64,000 nucleotides of DNA from Lucifuga dentata (Eukaryota > Chordata > Actinopteri > Ophidiiformes > Bythitidae), in the NCBI GenBank assembly GCA_014773175.1, contig VXCM01000697.1, positions 1-64,000 of the forward strand. Direction: 5' to 3'. How positions within the stretch are numbered: position 1 is the first letter of the stretch; each line of letters begins with the position of its first letter. The notes beneath the pieces are model-generated. The model ran no database searches. It had not been told where the DNA came from and worked only from the letters and a program-made list of their open reading frames with translations. Position numbers and translations under genes: made by a program. Below are positions 48,152 through 58,261 of this stretch, one piece after another.

Positions 48152-51088
48152 CTCGTGGTGTAACAGGAGTTGGTGGATAAGTTGAAGAGCGAACTGTCCG
48201 GGAACTTTGAGAAGGCCATCCTCGCCATGCTGGACCCCCCTGTCATCTACGCCGTGAAGGAGCTGAGGAAGGCCATGAAAGGAGCAGGAACTGATGAAGA
48301 CGTTCTGGTCGAGATCCTCTGTACTGCTACCAACGCTGTCAGTCACAAGTTAACATTATTTTCTTAAATAAATGCATAATTCAGAGTTTATCAAGCACAA
48401 GTTATCATTATTTTCAGAACATTTAACCCTATGGAGTCATTTTTGTAGTTTAACTTTACTAATTTAGGTTTAATCATTTGCTACCTATCATCAGATTTTT
48501 GAAAGCCTTTGTTGATTTTCATTGAACAGCGGTTAAACCTCTGATGTCAAAAATTATCAAGAAGATGACACTTCATGCTAGAAACATCTTTTTTATGACG
48601 TTATTTTATAGTTTAATCACTTAACTTAAATCTTTCCAACAGGATATCGCCATGTTCAAGGAATGCTATTTTCAGGGTAAGCATGTATAACTTTTATGAG
48701 GTAAATCATTTTGTAAGATTAGATTTTGCTTTTTTGACATATATGATCTGTTATTTTGGGATAAACTTCATTGCACCCATTGCATTTGTTAAACTTCCAC
48801 TCCACTCCAAAGTACCACTAATTTCCTGTCCTTGTATTATGAACCCAGGAAGAAATGTGCTTTTTGTGACTCATGTAGCAAACACATCATGTAATATTCC
48901 CGTCCCTTTACGCATGCAATATATAATAACCCTTCAACTTGTTTAGACAAGGTCCATCCTGAGACTATCATTGGGACTATCATCCCAATCCTGATGGCTG
49001 ATTAGATTTTATAAACATCTCTTTTCTTTGTATCTGATAGTAGATTTCATCTTCAAATAATGGGATATAAAACAAAGCAGGACTTTCATCTTTTTTTACA
49101 TTTTATTTAACCTTTTTGCATACGTTGTGTCACCCTCTCAGTGCATGAACGGGACCTTGAAGCAGATATTGAGGGAGATACAAGCGGCGATGTGAGAAAC
49201 CTGCTCATGGCTCTTTTGCAGGTAAGTGGCCTTGTGTTTCAACTCCATGCATGTAACCAAACTCCCCCTTTCTGCCTTTGGACTGAAATCGAGCTCACTC
49301 TCCCTGTGTCCTATCATGGGGGCCACACACACACACACGCACACACACACACACACATACACACTCTGGCCACATTCCAGCCTCCCTCTCATTAGTGAAA
49401 CAGAGTCCAGATTCAGTTTTCTGACTCAGAAAAGAAGGCTTTCTTACAGCAATCTCCTCTTTTCCAGGGCACCAGAGATGAGAGTTACGAGGTTGATGAG
49501 GCTCTGGCTGAAGAAGATGCTACCTCTCTATTTGAGGTACTGTATATTTTAGAAATCCACTTTCAAACAGATTTATTCAATTTGAACATTATGAATACTC
49601 AAGGAATCGCTTGCAGGCTGGTGAGGGACGTTTTGGGACCGATGAATCCACCTTCAGCTACATCCTGGCCAGCAGGAATTACCTGCAACTCCAGGCCACC
49701 TTCAAAATCTACGAGCAGGTACGAGTTGGAGAAGCTCAGTTTATATGACATACGACCTTTAGCTGGTATGTAAGTTAATCAGGGATCTTTAATTACTGTG
49801 CTAGTTGTTGCTACTTCTCATATCAGATGCAGACAGAATGAACAGTATGGTAGCGTTTTATTTTCTGGTCCAGAAGTCAGAAATCTGAAGAAAAGTGCTG
49901 ATTTATTTTTTCCTGGAAATATCTCAGATATCTTAATTAATATTTCCTCATAACTTCTTATGAAATCACCAGTCACAGATTACAGAAGAGGATGAGGGCC
50001 ACTTGAAGAAAAAAAAAAGAGTTCTGAGATTTAAGTTAGAATTCTGAGAAAAAAAGTCAGAATTCTGAGATTAAAGCCAGAATTCTGAGTTTTGACTTCA
50101 ATTCTTCAAGCTCAGAATTCTGACTTTTTTTTAAAATAAGAATTCTGACGTTAATCTCAGAACTCTTTTGTTTTAATCCTCTTCTTTAACAAATAACTCC
50201 TGTTTAGTCAATGCTTCTTAAATTGTATACCTAAAAAAAAAAAAAAAAAANAAAAAAAAAAAAAAAAATACTGTTACCAGGTGATGCATCACTTTGGATT
50301 CATCTAAATGCATTTTTTCTCTCTAGCTCTCTGGAACAGAGATCCTGGATGCCATTGAGAATGAGACTTCTGGGACGCTGAAGAAATGCTACACTGCTCT
50401 TGGTTTGTCTTGTGTCCACATTGTGTAATTTGCTATTTTTGGCATCAGACTTCTTATCATAGCATCTGTGTAGGTGTGTTTTTCTGCATTCCAAAATGTG
50501 CCTCGAGCCATTTTCACTTCCTTTTGCAATTTTGATTAAATTATTTCCACCTGTCAGAAATATCAAGCCAAATTACTCGCATATCTTTGAGTAAACTTTC
50601 TGTCTCATCTTGAGTGAAAACCTGGCTGGAATTAGTGTGTAGCGTGGAATTTAGGCCACGGCTCCAAACTTTATTCAGTATTTAATTTTATTTCGGGAAG
50701 GAGCTGTATGGGAGGTGGAACATGAAATTAAACTGCCGTGGAATTTCATGAAATCTTTTGTTTCTCCCCTCAGTGAGAGTTGCCAAGAACCCCCAACTTT
50801 ACTTTGCCAGACGTCTGAACGATGCCATGAAAGGAGCAGGAACTGATGAGGACACACTCATTCGCATCATCATGTGCCGCAGCGAGGTAAAGGAATGCAT
50901 GGATAGAAGGACAGATAGATAGAACTGTGAGTTTAAATCATTCCATTAATTTATCCTTTCTTCCACAGTACGATCTGGAGACCATTAAAGACATGTATCT
51001 GGAGAAGTACGATGTGTCTCTGAAGGACGCCCTGAGGGACGAGTGCAGTGGAGACTTTAAGCGTCTCCTCCTGGCGATCTGCCACTGA
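45703..51088 (+). CDS. anxa13: Annexin A13-like, complete (eleven coding exons, 316 aa)
   Basis: Exons 45703-45717, 46695-46770, 46889-46983, 48167-48337, 48643-48676, 49142-49221, 49468-49536, 49617-49718, 50327-50402, 50774-50886 and 50969-51088 join into 951 nt: 316 codons and TGA, the same length as human annexin A13a. The protein starts MGNCQ, an N-myristoylation signal peculiar to annexin A13. Four annexin repeats keep their type II calcium loops: G29-F-G-T32, G101-A-G-T104, G184-R-F-G-T188 and G260-A-G-T263, each followed by Asp-Glu. It ends RLLLAICH. Annexin A13 binds acidic phospholipids in a calcium-dependent way and serves apical vesicle traffic in epithelia. All introns are GT/AG. 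The symbol could be anxa13 or the fish paralogue anxa13l; the strong resemblance to fish sequences that I recall under the latter name leaves this open. Confidence 0.96.
45718..46694 (+). other. anxa13 intron 1 (about 1 kb)
   Basis: Holds the long (GT)n tract with N, a hAT-like remnant phrase (CACTTTGGGAACCACT at 46467) and a poly-T run before the acceptor. Confidence 0.7.
46198..46270. repeat. (GT)n microsatellite with N at 46255
   Basis: At least 35 GT units in anxa13 intron 1. The N marks an unresolved repeat length. Confidence 0.95.
46695..46770 (+). CDS. anxa13: anxa13 coding exon 2
   Basis: Acceptor CTCAG. It reads [20 protein letters not shown] then ACKGF, the linker and start of annexin repeat 1, ending in phase 1 at GTAAGT. 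Confidence 0.93.
46889..46983 (+). CDS. anxa13: anxa13 coding exon 3 (95 nt)
   Basis: It completes the first GxGT loop and reads [20 protein letters not shown] then [12 protein letters not shown]. 95 nt is the usual length for this annexin exon. Donor GTGAGT. Confidence 0.95.
47284..47334. repeat. Perfect hairpin, 25-bp arms, 1-nt loop
   Basis: The left arm begins TAGCTTTGGCTATCTATC and is exactly mirrored by 47310-47334 ending GATAGCCAAAGCTA. It lies in an anxa13 intron. Confidence 0.9.
47704..47995 (+). mobile_element. MITE family B, copy 3 in an anxa13 intron
   Basis: It shares CAGCTGGCCAATCAGAACAG, AGCAGGCTTTTCAGGAAGGG and CCTTAAAGAGACAGTACC with the 34.0-kb copy. The ends are not clear. 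Confidence 0.6.
48086..48145. repeat. (CT)n microsatellite abutting the anxa13 exon 4 acceptor
   Basis: About 29 CT units with one TA interruption end about 20 bp before the acceptor at 48166, so the repeat supplies most of the polypyrimidine tract. Confidence 0.95.
48167..48337 (+). CDS. anxa13: anxa13 coding exon 4 (171 nt, fused relative to the usual pattern)
   Basis: It reads [20 protein letters not shown], then [18 protein letters not shown], then [19 protein letters not shown], covering the end of repeat 1 and start of repeat 2. Annexin genes usually have an intron after the 38th codon here (exon lengths 114 and 91). That intron is absent and the exon instead ends 57 nt later at donor GTCAGT. 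Confidence 0.93.
48338..49141 (+). other. anxa13 introns 4 and 5 with only the 34-nt micro-exon between
   Basis: Apart from the micro-exon 48643-48676, nothing notable is seen. Confidence 0.7.
48643..48676 (+). CDS. anxa13: anxa13 micro-exon 5 (34 nt)
   Basis: After CCAACAG it reads [11 protein letters not shown] and ends one base into a Val codon at donor GTAAGC. 171 + 34 equals 114 + 91, so the protein is unaffected by the shifted intron. Confidence 0.9.
49142..49221 (+). CDS. anxa13: anxa13 coding exon 6 (80 nt)
   Basis: It reads [20 protein letters not shown] then LLMALLQ, the end of repeat 2. 80 nt is the canonical length for this exon. Acceptor CTCTCAG, donor GTAAGT. Confidence 0.95.
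49325..49362. repeat. (CA)n microsatellite
   Basis: About 18 CA units with one CG, in an anxa13 intron. Confidence 0.9.
49468..49536 (+). CDS. anxa13: anxa13 coding exon 7 (repeat 2-3 linker)
   Basis: It reads [20 protein letters not shown] then LFE, the acidic linker between the two halves of the annexin core. Phase 0 at both ends. Donor GTACTG. Confidence 0.94.
49617..49718 (+). CDS. anxa13: anxa13 coding exon 8 (repeat 3)
   Basis: It reads [20 protein letters not shown] then [14 protein letters not shown], the third calcium loop and following helices. Acceptor TTGCAG, donor GTACGA. Confidence 0.95.
49719..50326 (+). other. anxa13 intron 8
   Basis: Holds the AGAATTCTGAG inverted repeat and a poly-A run with N at 50251. 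Confidence 0.7.
49985..50190. repeat. Inverted AGAATTCTGAG-rich repeat in an anxa13 intron
   Basis: The left half has AGAGTTCTGAGATTTAAG and AAGTCAGAATTCTGAGA. The right half has the inverses CAGAATTCTGACTTTTTTT and TTAATCTCAGAACTCTTTTG, and the flanks GAAGAGGATGAGG and AATCCTCTTCTTT also pair. It would fold into an imperfect hairpin of about 90-bp arms. Confidence 0.6.
50327..50402 (+). CDS. anxa13: anxa13 coding exon 9
   Basis: It reads [20 protein letters not shown] then CYTAL, the end of repeat 3. The acceptor follows TTTTTTCTCTCTAG; the donor is GTTTGT. Confidence 0.94.
50774..50886 (+). CDS. anxa13: anxa13 coding exon 10 (repeat 4)
   Basis: It reads [20 protein letters not shown] then [18 protein letters not shown], the fourth calcium loop. 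Acceptor CCCCTCAG, donor GTAAAG. Confidence 0.95.
50969..51088 (+). CDS. anxa13: anxa13 last coding exon
   Basis: It reads [20 protein letters not shown], then [19 protein letters not shown], then TGA, the C-terminal helices of repeat 4. Acceptor TTCCACAG. Confidence 0.95.
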   Translation, partial: YDLETIKDMYLEKYDVSLKDALRDECSGDFKRLLLAICH

Positions 51089-52315
51089 GAGTCGTAACGA
51101 TGCAGGACAGATGCGGAGACAGCAGGGGGCGTTGGACCGAGCGTGCTGCTGTTTTCTCTGGAACAAACTAACATAACGTAGGGATCAGAAGGGTTTTTAA
51201 CTGATACAACTTAATTCACAGACATGAAAGATGAATTTGTCTGGTTTTAGATTCTAACATACCTTGGAGTTGAAATTTAGTGATCTAGGACTCTTTGTGA
51301 AACTGGCCAGCCATGTCTGTCAGTAACTGCCCATTACTTTTTGGAGATTTTTAGCTCATATTCTTAACATCTTAATCAGCATTTACACTACCCCAAGATC
51401 GACATTTATACATATACATATATGACAGCATTAACAGGAGGAAGCTGTCGTCATGGTGATGCAGATCACGGATAATCACATTCTGAATTGATATTTTTGT
51501 GCACTGGGGAAAAACAAGCTAAGACCTCAACTTGTCCTGCTGCTACTGCATATGCTAAAATGTTATCACGATACAAGTATTACGTTGTTTTAGATAAAAC
51601 CTTTGCCAGTAAAATGTTTTTTCCAGGGCTATTATCCTTCACCATCCTTGCCTCGTCTAAATGTTTTACTGCTGTTGTCAAAACTAATGCAATCACTCCA
51701 TATGACTTGAAGTTTAAGCTCACAAGTGAAGAAACATGAAATGTTCTGATGAAGGAATATTTGTTGGTGTCAGGAAGGATATGCAATGTTTGGATGGATT
51801 TTTAAAAAAAAAATTCACAACTGAACCACAAAACTATATTTTACTGGTAACTTGTTAAAAAAAACCATAATATATTGATTTATGTAGCATTTTTGTCCAA
51901 TACAACTAGAAAGACTTGACAAATCCAAACACAGCTGACCTTGTTATATGCAATATGCAGTATTTTTTATATTCTTAGACTAACACAGTATTTAAGATAT
52001 ATATGTTTTTATTTAGTTAAATGTTTCAGATATGTCAGAAGATACTGTATATGAGAAATATAATTATAATGTTTAGTTTGTTTGAACGTTTAACATTGGG
52101 ATAGATTCTTGTCGGACTTGTCACTTGTGTGTCTTGATTTGGCAGCTGATACTTGTTAAAATTACCAGTATTATAAAAAATTTTGCAACAAGCTGAGTGT
52201 GAGCAAGGAGAACATGTTGAATTTATGACAAGTTATTGGAAGTGAGTTAGTGTTTGCCTCTATAGCCAAAGAATGTTAGTCTAACCATAATAAAGTTCCC
52301 TCTAAACTCACGCCT
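51089..52315 (+). other. anxa13: anxa13 3' UTR
   Basis: From the TGA to about 20 nt past the AATAAA at 52289 there is no coding sequence. The region is AT-rich and free of recognisable transposons. Confidence 0.7.
52289..52294 (+). terminator. Poly(A) signal AATAAA for anxa13
   Basis: CATAATAAAGTTCCC is followed by a T/GT-rich stretch (CTGGTTTTCTTTCATGTC) within 20-40 nt, the classical arrangement. Confidence 0.75.
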
Positions 52316-52999
52316 GGTTTTCTTTCATGTCTTACTGTCTTTGCTGCTTTGATCAGGTAATGCACATTTTTAATTTTTATAGACTAAAAGAGAAATTTAT
52401 TAAAAAGTAACTGGTAGGTGAGTTGATCGTGAAAATGTCATTTTTTAAACGATTTATTGTCATTATCTACTTAAAAACACACCTTGGAGAAGTGAATATT
52501 ATTTCATGTAATGAGGTTTTTTTTTTTTTCGAGAAAACTGGAAAATTCATGTTATTGAAATGTTTGTTATAATGATGCAGCTGCTGTAGTAACACGTCAT
52601 AATGCAACAATGATTTTCATGAAAATTGTTATAAAATTTGAATTCCTGACGGTGTAAAAGTGTATTACTCAAATATACGATGTACTTGGATGAGAATTAC
52701 TATTCCATCACTTCCCTTTTTATGAAAGTACACGCCCCACTCTCCAGACCTGTCACTCTTTAATTGCTGCCTTCGGGTACTGTAGGAAATATTCGAATGA
52801 AAATCTGAATTTACACACACAACCCAACATAGCTGGAATAAAGCCTAGTATACTTTATGTGACTATAAAGTTATATTTTAACACGATTATAGCTATTTTT
52901 AGCTCTAAGAAAGTGCAAGAAAGTAAAACAAACCTCCTTCATGTTAATTGGTGAAAACGACTTTCTGTTGAGCCCCTGAAAGCACCATAATGGATCAGC

Positions 53000-53165
53000 T
53001 ATCTGTTGGCCCCGCCCCCTCGCAGACAGGCATGTTGTACTGTGGCGATTTTTCGTTCGTATCGTGTTTTCATTTTTACAAAACGAGACATATTACGTGA
53101 AGTGAAGTTACAAGACGAACACAAGAGCACCAACTGCATCTTTTTCCCCCCGGACTGTCTTTCAG
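53000..53165 (+). other. Probable non-coding first exon and promoter of the ccdc106-like gene
   Basis: A GC- and CpG-containing stretch (GGCCCCGCCCCCTCGCAG at 53009, an SP1-type GC box) leads into sequence ending CTTTCAG at a GTACGT donor (53166). It lies 2.2 kb before the acceptor at 55396, where the first coding exon begins 10 nt before its ATG. The exon start is not visible; the assignment is inferred. Confidence 0.5.
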
Positions 53166-55396
53166 GTACGTTTTTCTGTGCATTTGCCAGCCTTTATTGC
53201 TCCTTTTCTTCTCTTTTGCTGGTAATTGCTGTCATTAGCATCCATCTTGGCAGTATGTAGCTAATTAAAACCACTGCAGAGACAAATGGTTCGATCTTTG
53301 CACCATACTTAACACTGTACATACTTAAAATTTATTAAATACATTATTTGACATTTGTTCCTGTCGAATATGTTGATTTAAAAACACGCTACCCATAAAA
53401 ACATTGTAATATTCCTGGAATAATTTGATAAGAATGCAGCGTTAGGTCTCTTGACTTTATATAGTGTACTTTTTTTTTTTTTTTTTAAANTTTTTTTTTT
53501 TTTTTTTAAATACTTTAACCTCTTGTACTATCGCTGTAATATTATCCAAAAAATTTTCCAACAATGATAGTTCATTTTTGTGAGAGCAATTTGTATGTTA
53601 ATACATTAAGTCCAAATAAATCAATGCAGCACCCACTGACTTCTAATATTTGGTTTCTGCAGAGTGCACATGTTGGAATTTCATCACCATCTCCATGGAA
53701 ACATAAAGTGATGATGTGATGTCAAAATCCCACCTAAAGAAGTAGATGTGAAAATGATTGATTGACAAAACTTGTCAAAAACATGCAGTAAAGGAAGCAA
53801 AATTAACAAGTATCAGCCTCGATCAGAATTGCTAAAATGTAGTAGATCTACATTCTGTCTCACATTGTCTACCATAAGTCCTGCATATACAGTACATGCA
53901 CATACTTGAAAATGGAAAAATATCATTAAATAATAAGATCAACATTTACATTCACATAATTGAGCATAACAGGAAGTGAGCTTCAGGAACTTACCTTGGA
54001 GTTCATGCCAAATTAATGGATAACTAATGCATGATTCATCATGTTGCAGTCAAATGAATGTATTAATAAATGATATGAGCTGCTGTGGCTCAATATTAAT
54101 AAATGATTAAGCCTTGGTAGTCAATAACAGTTTTAGTCTACTGTTATGGCCAGTAAGGATTCAATGCAAAGATTACAAAAATAAGTCATCATGATAAAGT
54201 CACACAGGTGAAGCAGGTTTTTGTTCTCATTAATAACTGAGCATGTTATTTTTCACACTGCAAACGTGATGAAATCATGAAAAGCTAAAAGCTCAGGATA
54301 GTTAATGATGATTGTACTTTGTCCTGTGATGGTCCAGGTTTAATTCTGTTCATTAACTTCTTTGAGGAAGAGGAAGAGCATGCTAACATGAATACCTGGA
54401 GTAATTTCTCTAATTCTGCTTCCATTAATCGTGCATGAGACACTGCTAATTCTTGTACTTTCCTGATTATTCATCAAGTATTAGATGCATGAAAAAATCG
54501 CTTATTCATGCATAAATACATGCATGAATTCATGCTAATTAATGTAGCCTACAACTACCATAAAGTCTTACCATAGGCCTTATTAAATTCTCAACTTATT
54601 ACAGAATAAGCACTTTGAAAAACATGTAAAATTAACATTTTTTCAGGGTAAACATAAGGTCTCCATTTATAAAACACAAAAGTTATTTCTATGAAGCGTC
54701 TGTTAAAGAGGTGTTAATATTAATTTCTTTGGCTTTTTTAGGTCAAAACTTTGTCTCTGCCATCACCTAATTAATGGATCACCAGTTAACAAAGGTTAAC
54801 AAAGGTTAACTCACAGGTCACACAATCATTCATGTCATCAAGTTACTGCAAACCAGTGAGGCAAAGAATAACTTCAGTGCATCTGATCTCCAAAAGCAAA
54901 ACACTCACTTTCTGATTCTTTTCTCCATGTGCAAAGCACTTGATCTTGTCATTAGGACTTAATGGTGCAATGCATGTTAAATAATAGTGACTTTATCAAT
55001 AATTAATATCAAACCACAGGAATTTCTGAAACATGATGCATTAAATCAGGAGTCAGTTAGGCATTATTTAAGGATAAGTTGTGTGTCCGTATAAGTGTTA
55101 CCAAGTTCTCTATGAGATGAGCTCGTTTCCATGGAGATGGTAAAAATGTGGACAGTATTTTAATCTTTTCTTGATCATGAACAAAGTCACAATTCCACCA
55201 CAGAGAAAGAACTCACAATTACATTTTCACCAAGTCTTACACAGTGTTCATACGTCAGACATCAGTTTTGACAAAATAGGAGGGACACTCCTCAAATATG
55301 ACACTTCCTTTCCTTGTGGGACAGCGTGTACAGTGTGTAAAATTGTAAAAAAAAAAAAAAAAATTTGTTGCATGACACGCCTTTGCTCGTGCTCAG
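53166..55396 (+). other. Probable intron 1 of the ccdc106-like gene
   Basis: AT-rich DNA with a poly-T/poly-T join at N53490 and many AATTAATG/CATGCAT-type motifs (54400-54560), including the palindrome GCATGAATTCATGC. No exon or transposon with clear ends seen. Confidence 0.55.
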
Positions 55397-55614
55397 GTTT
55401 GGAGAGATGTCGTCGGTGTGGCAGCAGGAGGCGTCGGCGTATTCTCCCTGCGTGGAGATCGACTCCAGCTCGGTGAGGAGCAAAGACAGGCTGAGCTCGC
55501 CGGCGTGGCTGAAGCAGGAGCAGGACGACCTCAGCATCATAAAGTGGGAGAATTTCCACACGGGCACCGCTGCAGACGTGGTTCAGGACAACACGCCCAG
55601 CAGCGCCATGTCGG
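55397..55614 (+). CDS. ccdc106-like first coding exon
   Basis: Acceptor GCTCAG; the exon opens GTTTGGAGAGATG, with the ATG at 55407 (G at +4 is absent, A at -3 gives moderate context). It reads SVWQQEASAYSPCVEIDSSS through FHTGTAADVVQDN and ends in phase 1 at donor GTATGA. The frame is open upstream of the ATG only across the intron. Confidence 0.85.
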
Positions 55615-58261
55615 GTATGAGCGTGTTCAGGACAGAAAAGTGCAAAGTTAGATTACATAATTAAGTGTAATTAGACATCTGCAGCCTTTGTTTTTCGTTT
55701 TCTACAGTCTGTATTTGAATATGGACCATATGAACCTCCAGAAGCAGCAAGTCTTTTGTTGTGTATGGAAGCGCATTGCTTTCAGAAAATAAAATAAATT
55801 CTAGAGACATTTCCTCGTAATTACAACTTCCATATCTTATAATTATGACTTAGCATCTCATCTCAGAAGTATCTCCTAATTATGAGATCTTTATCTATGA
55901 TTAAGCGACCTTCATCTCATAATTACAGGATTATAAAAACACCCCGAATAACAAGAAAGTGATGATCAGTGTTTAGTGATCATAACTCTGCTGATGACAT
56001 TAGTCTGATAGTTTAATAGTTACCTCCGACTGAAATTAAACCCTAAAATAAGAGCTACGCTGCACAGGATATATTGTCATGGCTTTGCATGTCAGAAATG
56101 TAAAGCCTGTGTATTGTAACACTCTCCATGCTGCCGTCTCCCCTTCCTCCAGCAGCCTCACACACAGCCGGCCTGCCCCCCAGGGTGCTGCTGACCATCA
56201 CCAAGCTGCAATGCACGCTGCAGAGCAAGCAGGAGCGCATCGCCGCTCTGGAGAGACAGGTGGAAGACCTGATGCAGGATCGCAAGTTCCTGAGGAGCCA
56301 GATCGAAAACCTCACCAGCAATCGCTCCATGCCGACGTTTTCGACGCCTCCAGTGGCTGAAGGTTTGTGCCTGAGGTGAAGCTGTAAAGTTGGATAGATG
56401 GTTTACGTTTCGTGTTGTAGCGATAATAACGGGGCGTCGCTGTTGTTGACCTCACAGCTCCTAAATTCAGCAAGGTGCAACACTCGGAAAACAAATCTCG
56501 AAAGAGAGAGAGAGCTTCTTCCAGCTCCTCCGCCGGCAGCGACAGCGATTCCGAAGGGTCCGACTCTTCTGACGTGTCTGCGGCCTCCAGCGAACACAAA
56601 AGGAAGAAACACCACAAGGACAAAAAAAGAGGAAAGAAAGGGAAGGACTACAGCAGGAAGAGAGGTAAGTTTTAATCAAAATATCTTTCCTGACTTCATG
56701 TAAAGCAGCTGAGGAAACTCCTCCCATCTGGGCCAAAACAAACATTAGTACAGTTTGTCTGTTGGTTGGAGTTCAGAGATTAAAGAGCTCAGCGTGGCAC
56801 CAAAGCATCAATTTAACATTCTTATCCCGTCTGGGAAAATGTAGGTTTTCTCTCCTTACACTCAGACAGTCTTCCTGCTTTTCCCTGATAAAGTGTTCAT
56901 ATTAGTGAATAACTAATGATGATGTTTGATGATTCAAATAAATCGAAGCAAGAGCTCCTCCTCCAAAAAAACGCCCTGAAATGGTCATAAATCGTATGTG
57001 TGGAGGAGAAGGAGGAAAAAAATATTATTAGTGTTTTCACAAACAGTCCATTTCCTGGAAACTTAACAGCTGAGGTGAAAACGACTGCAAAACATCTGGT
57101 GAGTAGGTTTTATATTTTGAACTTTATTACTTAATAAAAGATACTGGATCCGCTTATATTTGAGAGTAAAAAAATCTGACAGGCCAAGATTATGTTTTTA
57201 TGTTAAGTCATAACAATTTTGTCAAGATCTGAAATTAACTAAGTACTCCAGTAAAAAGAAGGATATTTTACAACTAACGTTTCTTTTGAAAGATCATGAA
57301 ATATTACTTTTAACAGTATAAATCACAGATTTATAGAAATTAAATTATTATATGCAGAAAGTTATGTATAATAAGGGTATGTACTACAATTTTTTTCTTG
57401 CATATTTGCAAACATAGACATTTGAGCAAATACCATCTGATATCAGCTTTGTATTGTAGTACCTACAGGCCAGAAGTTTGAGGCCACCACCAGATTAAAA
57501 AAAAAAAAAAAAATTATCAATACACTGTTTTGTTTTTTTTTTTTACAATTTATTGCACAGAAAATGACAAAACTACATAAAATGAATATACTTAATTAGT
57601 TTTCAAGAAAAATTTGTCAATATCAAAGCACTTTGAAGTCATTTCAGGCTCAGATTTTGGTTTTGTCAAAGTAACCCACACTTATTTTATATATTTTTGT
57701 CATTTCCTCTGTAATAAATTGTAAATCAAATTGTGTATTGATGATTTTTTTTTTTTAAGCTGGGGGTGGCCTCAAACTTCTGGCCTGTAGTGTATACTGA
57801 TCAGGCTCCACTTTGTAATTTGACCATATTTTCACCACTTCTGCGCACGAGTCATAATCTCTTCTCTCTTTTCCTCACCAGCTACAGGCGTCCAGTACGT
57901 CATCCACCGCTACAAACAAGTCCTGTCTGCCTTCGTCAAGAAGAAAAGCATGAGCGAAGCTTTCCGCCACCTCGGAATCGACCGAAACACCATCGCCAAC
58001 ACGGCATCGATTGCTGAGCTCCATCTGGCTGGCAAAGATATGGTGCCCTTGGTGGGAATATTTCGTCAAGGAGAAGAGACTCTGGTCAGCTACGCCCAAA
58101 GGTGCACCATGATCATTGATAGTGATGCGGAACTTTCCAGAAGAATAGACCAGATGAAAGCCAACGGTCAGCTCCTGCCCATTTCAGGGAAAAGACCGAG
58201 GGTGATGCATTCTCACCTCCAGCAGCTGGCGGGAGCCACAGAAAGCATTTTAATTGGTTGA
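55407..58261 (+). CDS. CCDC106-like nuclear coiled-coil protein, complete (four coding exons, 334 aa)
   Basis: Coding parts 55407-55614, 56153-56362, 56458-56664 and 57882-58261 join into 1005 nt: 334 codons and TGA, with matching phase-1 introns throughout. An acidic/serine N-terminus (MSSVWQQEASAYSPC) is followed by a coiled coil at about residues 79-125 (PPRVLLTITKLQCTLQSKQE, ERIAALERQVEDLMQDRKFL). A Ser/Asp-rich tract and a Lys/Arg/His nuclear-localisation-like run (KRKKHHKDKKRGKKGKD) come at about 145-208. The conserved C-terminal domain from about 210 reads GVQYVIHRYKQVLSAFVKKK, then SMSEAFRHLGIDRNTIANTA. The layout and the RYK..L..F.K..SMS.AF....IDRNT signature match CCDC106. Mammalian CCDC106 is reported to be nuclear and to bind p53. 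Fish carry several CCDC106-like genes, so orthology is not claimed and no symbol is given. Confidence 0.88.
56153..56362 (+). CDS. ccdc106-like exon: coiled coil
   Basis: The acceptor is a tandem CAGCAG, so splicing may start at 56153 or 56156, adding or dropping one Ala. The exon encodes the leucine-rich coiled coil and NLTSNRSMPTFSTPPVAE, ending in phase 1 at donor GTTTGT. Confidence 0.9.
56458..56664 (+). CDS. ccdc106-like exon: Ser-rich and basic segment
   Basis: It reads APKFSKVQHSENKSRKRERA, then SSSSSAGSDSDSEGSDSSD, then a basic His/Lys/Arg stretch. This is a disordered, probably phosphorylated and nuclear-targeting segment. Acceptor CTCACAG, donor GTAAGT. Confidence 0.88.
56665..57881 (+). 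other. ccdc106-like intron 3 region
   Basis: Contains the Tc1/mariner-like foldback MITE (57458-57796), which ends about 85 bp before the acceptor, and otherwise AT-rich DNA without exons. Confidence 0.7.
57458..57796. mobile_element. Tc1/mariner-like foldback MITE in a ccdc106-like intron
   Basis: ACAGGCCAGAAGTTTGAGGC at the left is matched by GCCTCAAACTTCTGGCCTGT at the right, with outer TA-containing sequence. The inversion continues inside: TTATCAATACACTGTTT against GTGTATTGATGA, and CAATTTATTGCACAG against CTGTAATAAATTG. It therefore folds back nearly end to end. Confidence 0.75.
57882..58261 (+). CDS. ccdc106-like last exon: conserved C-terminal domain
   Basis: The acceptor CTCACCAG opens the family domain: YKQVLSAFVKKKSMSEAFRH, IDRNTIANTASIAELHL, GIFRQGEETLVSYAQRC and LLPISGKRPRV. 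TGA at 58259. No clear AATAAA was found close downstream. Confidence 0.92.

Larger units (their letters stand above)
46984..48166 (+). other. anxa13 intron 3 (about 1.2 kb)
   Basis: Holds the 25-bp hairpin (47284), MITE family B copy 3 and the (CT)n tract that doubles as the polypyrimidine tract. Confidence 0.75.
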
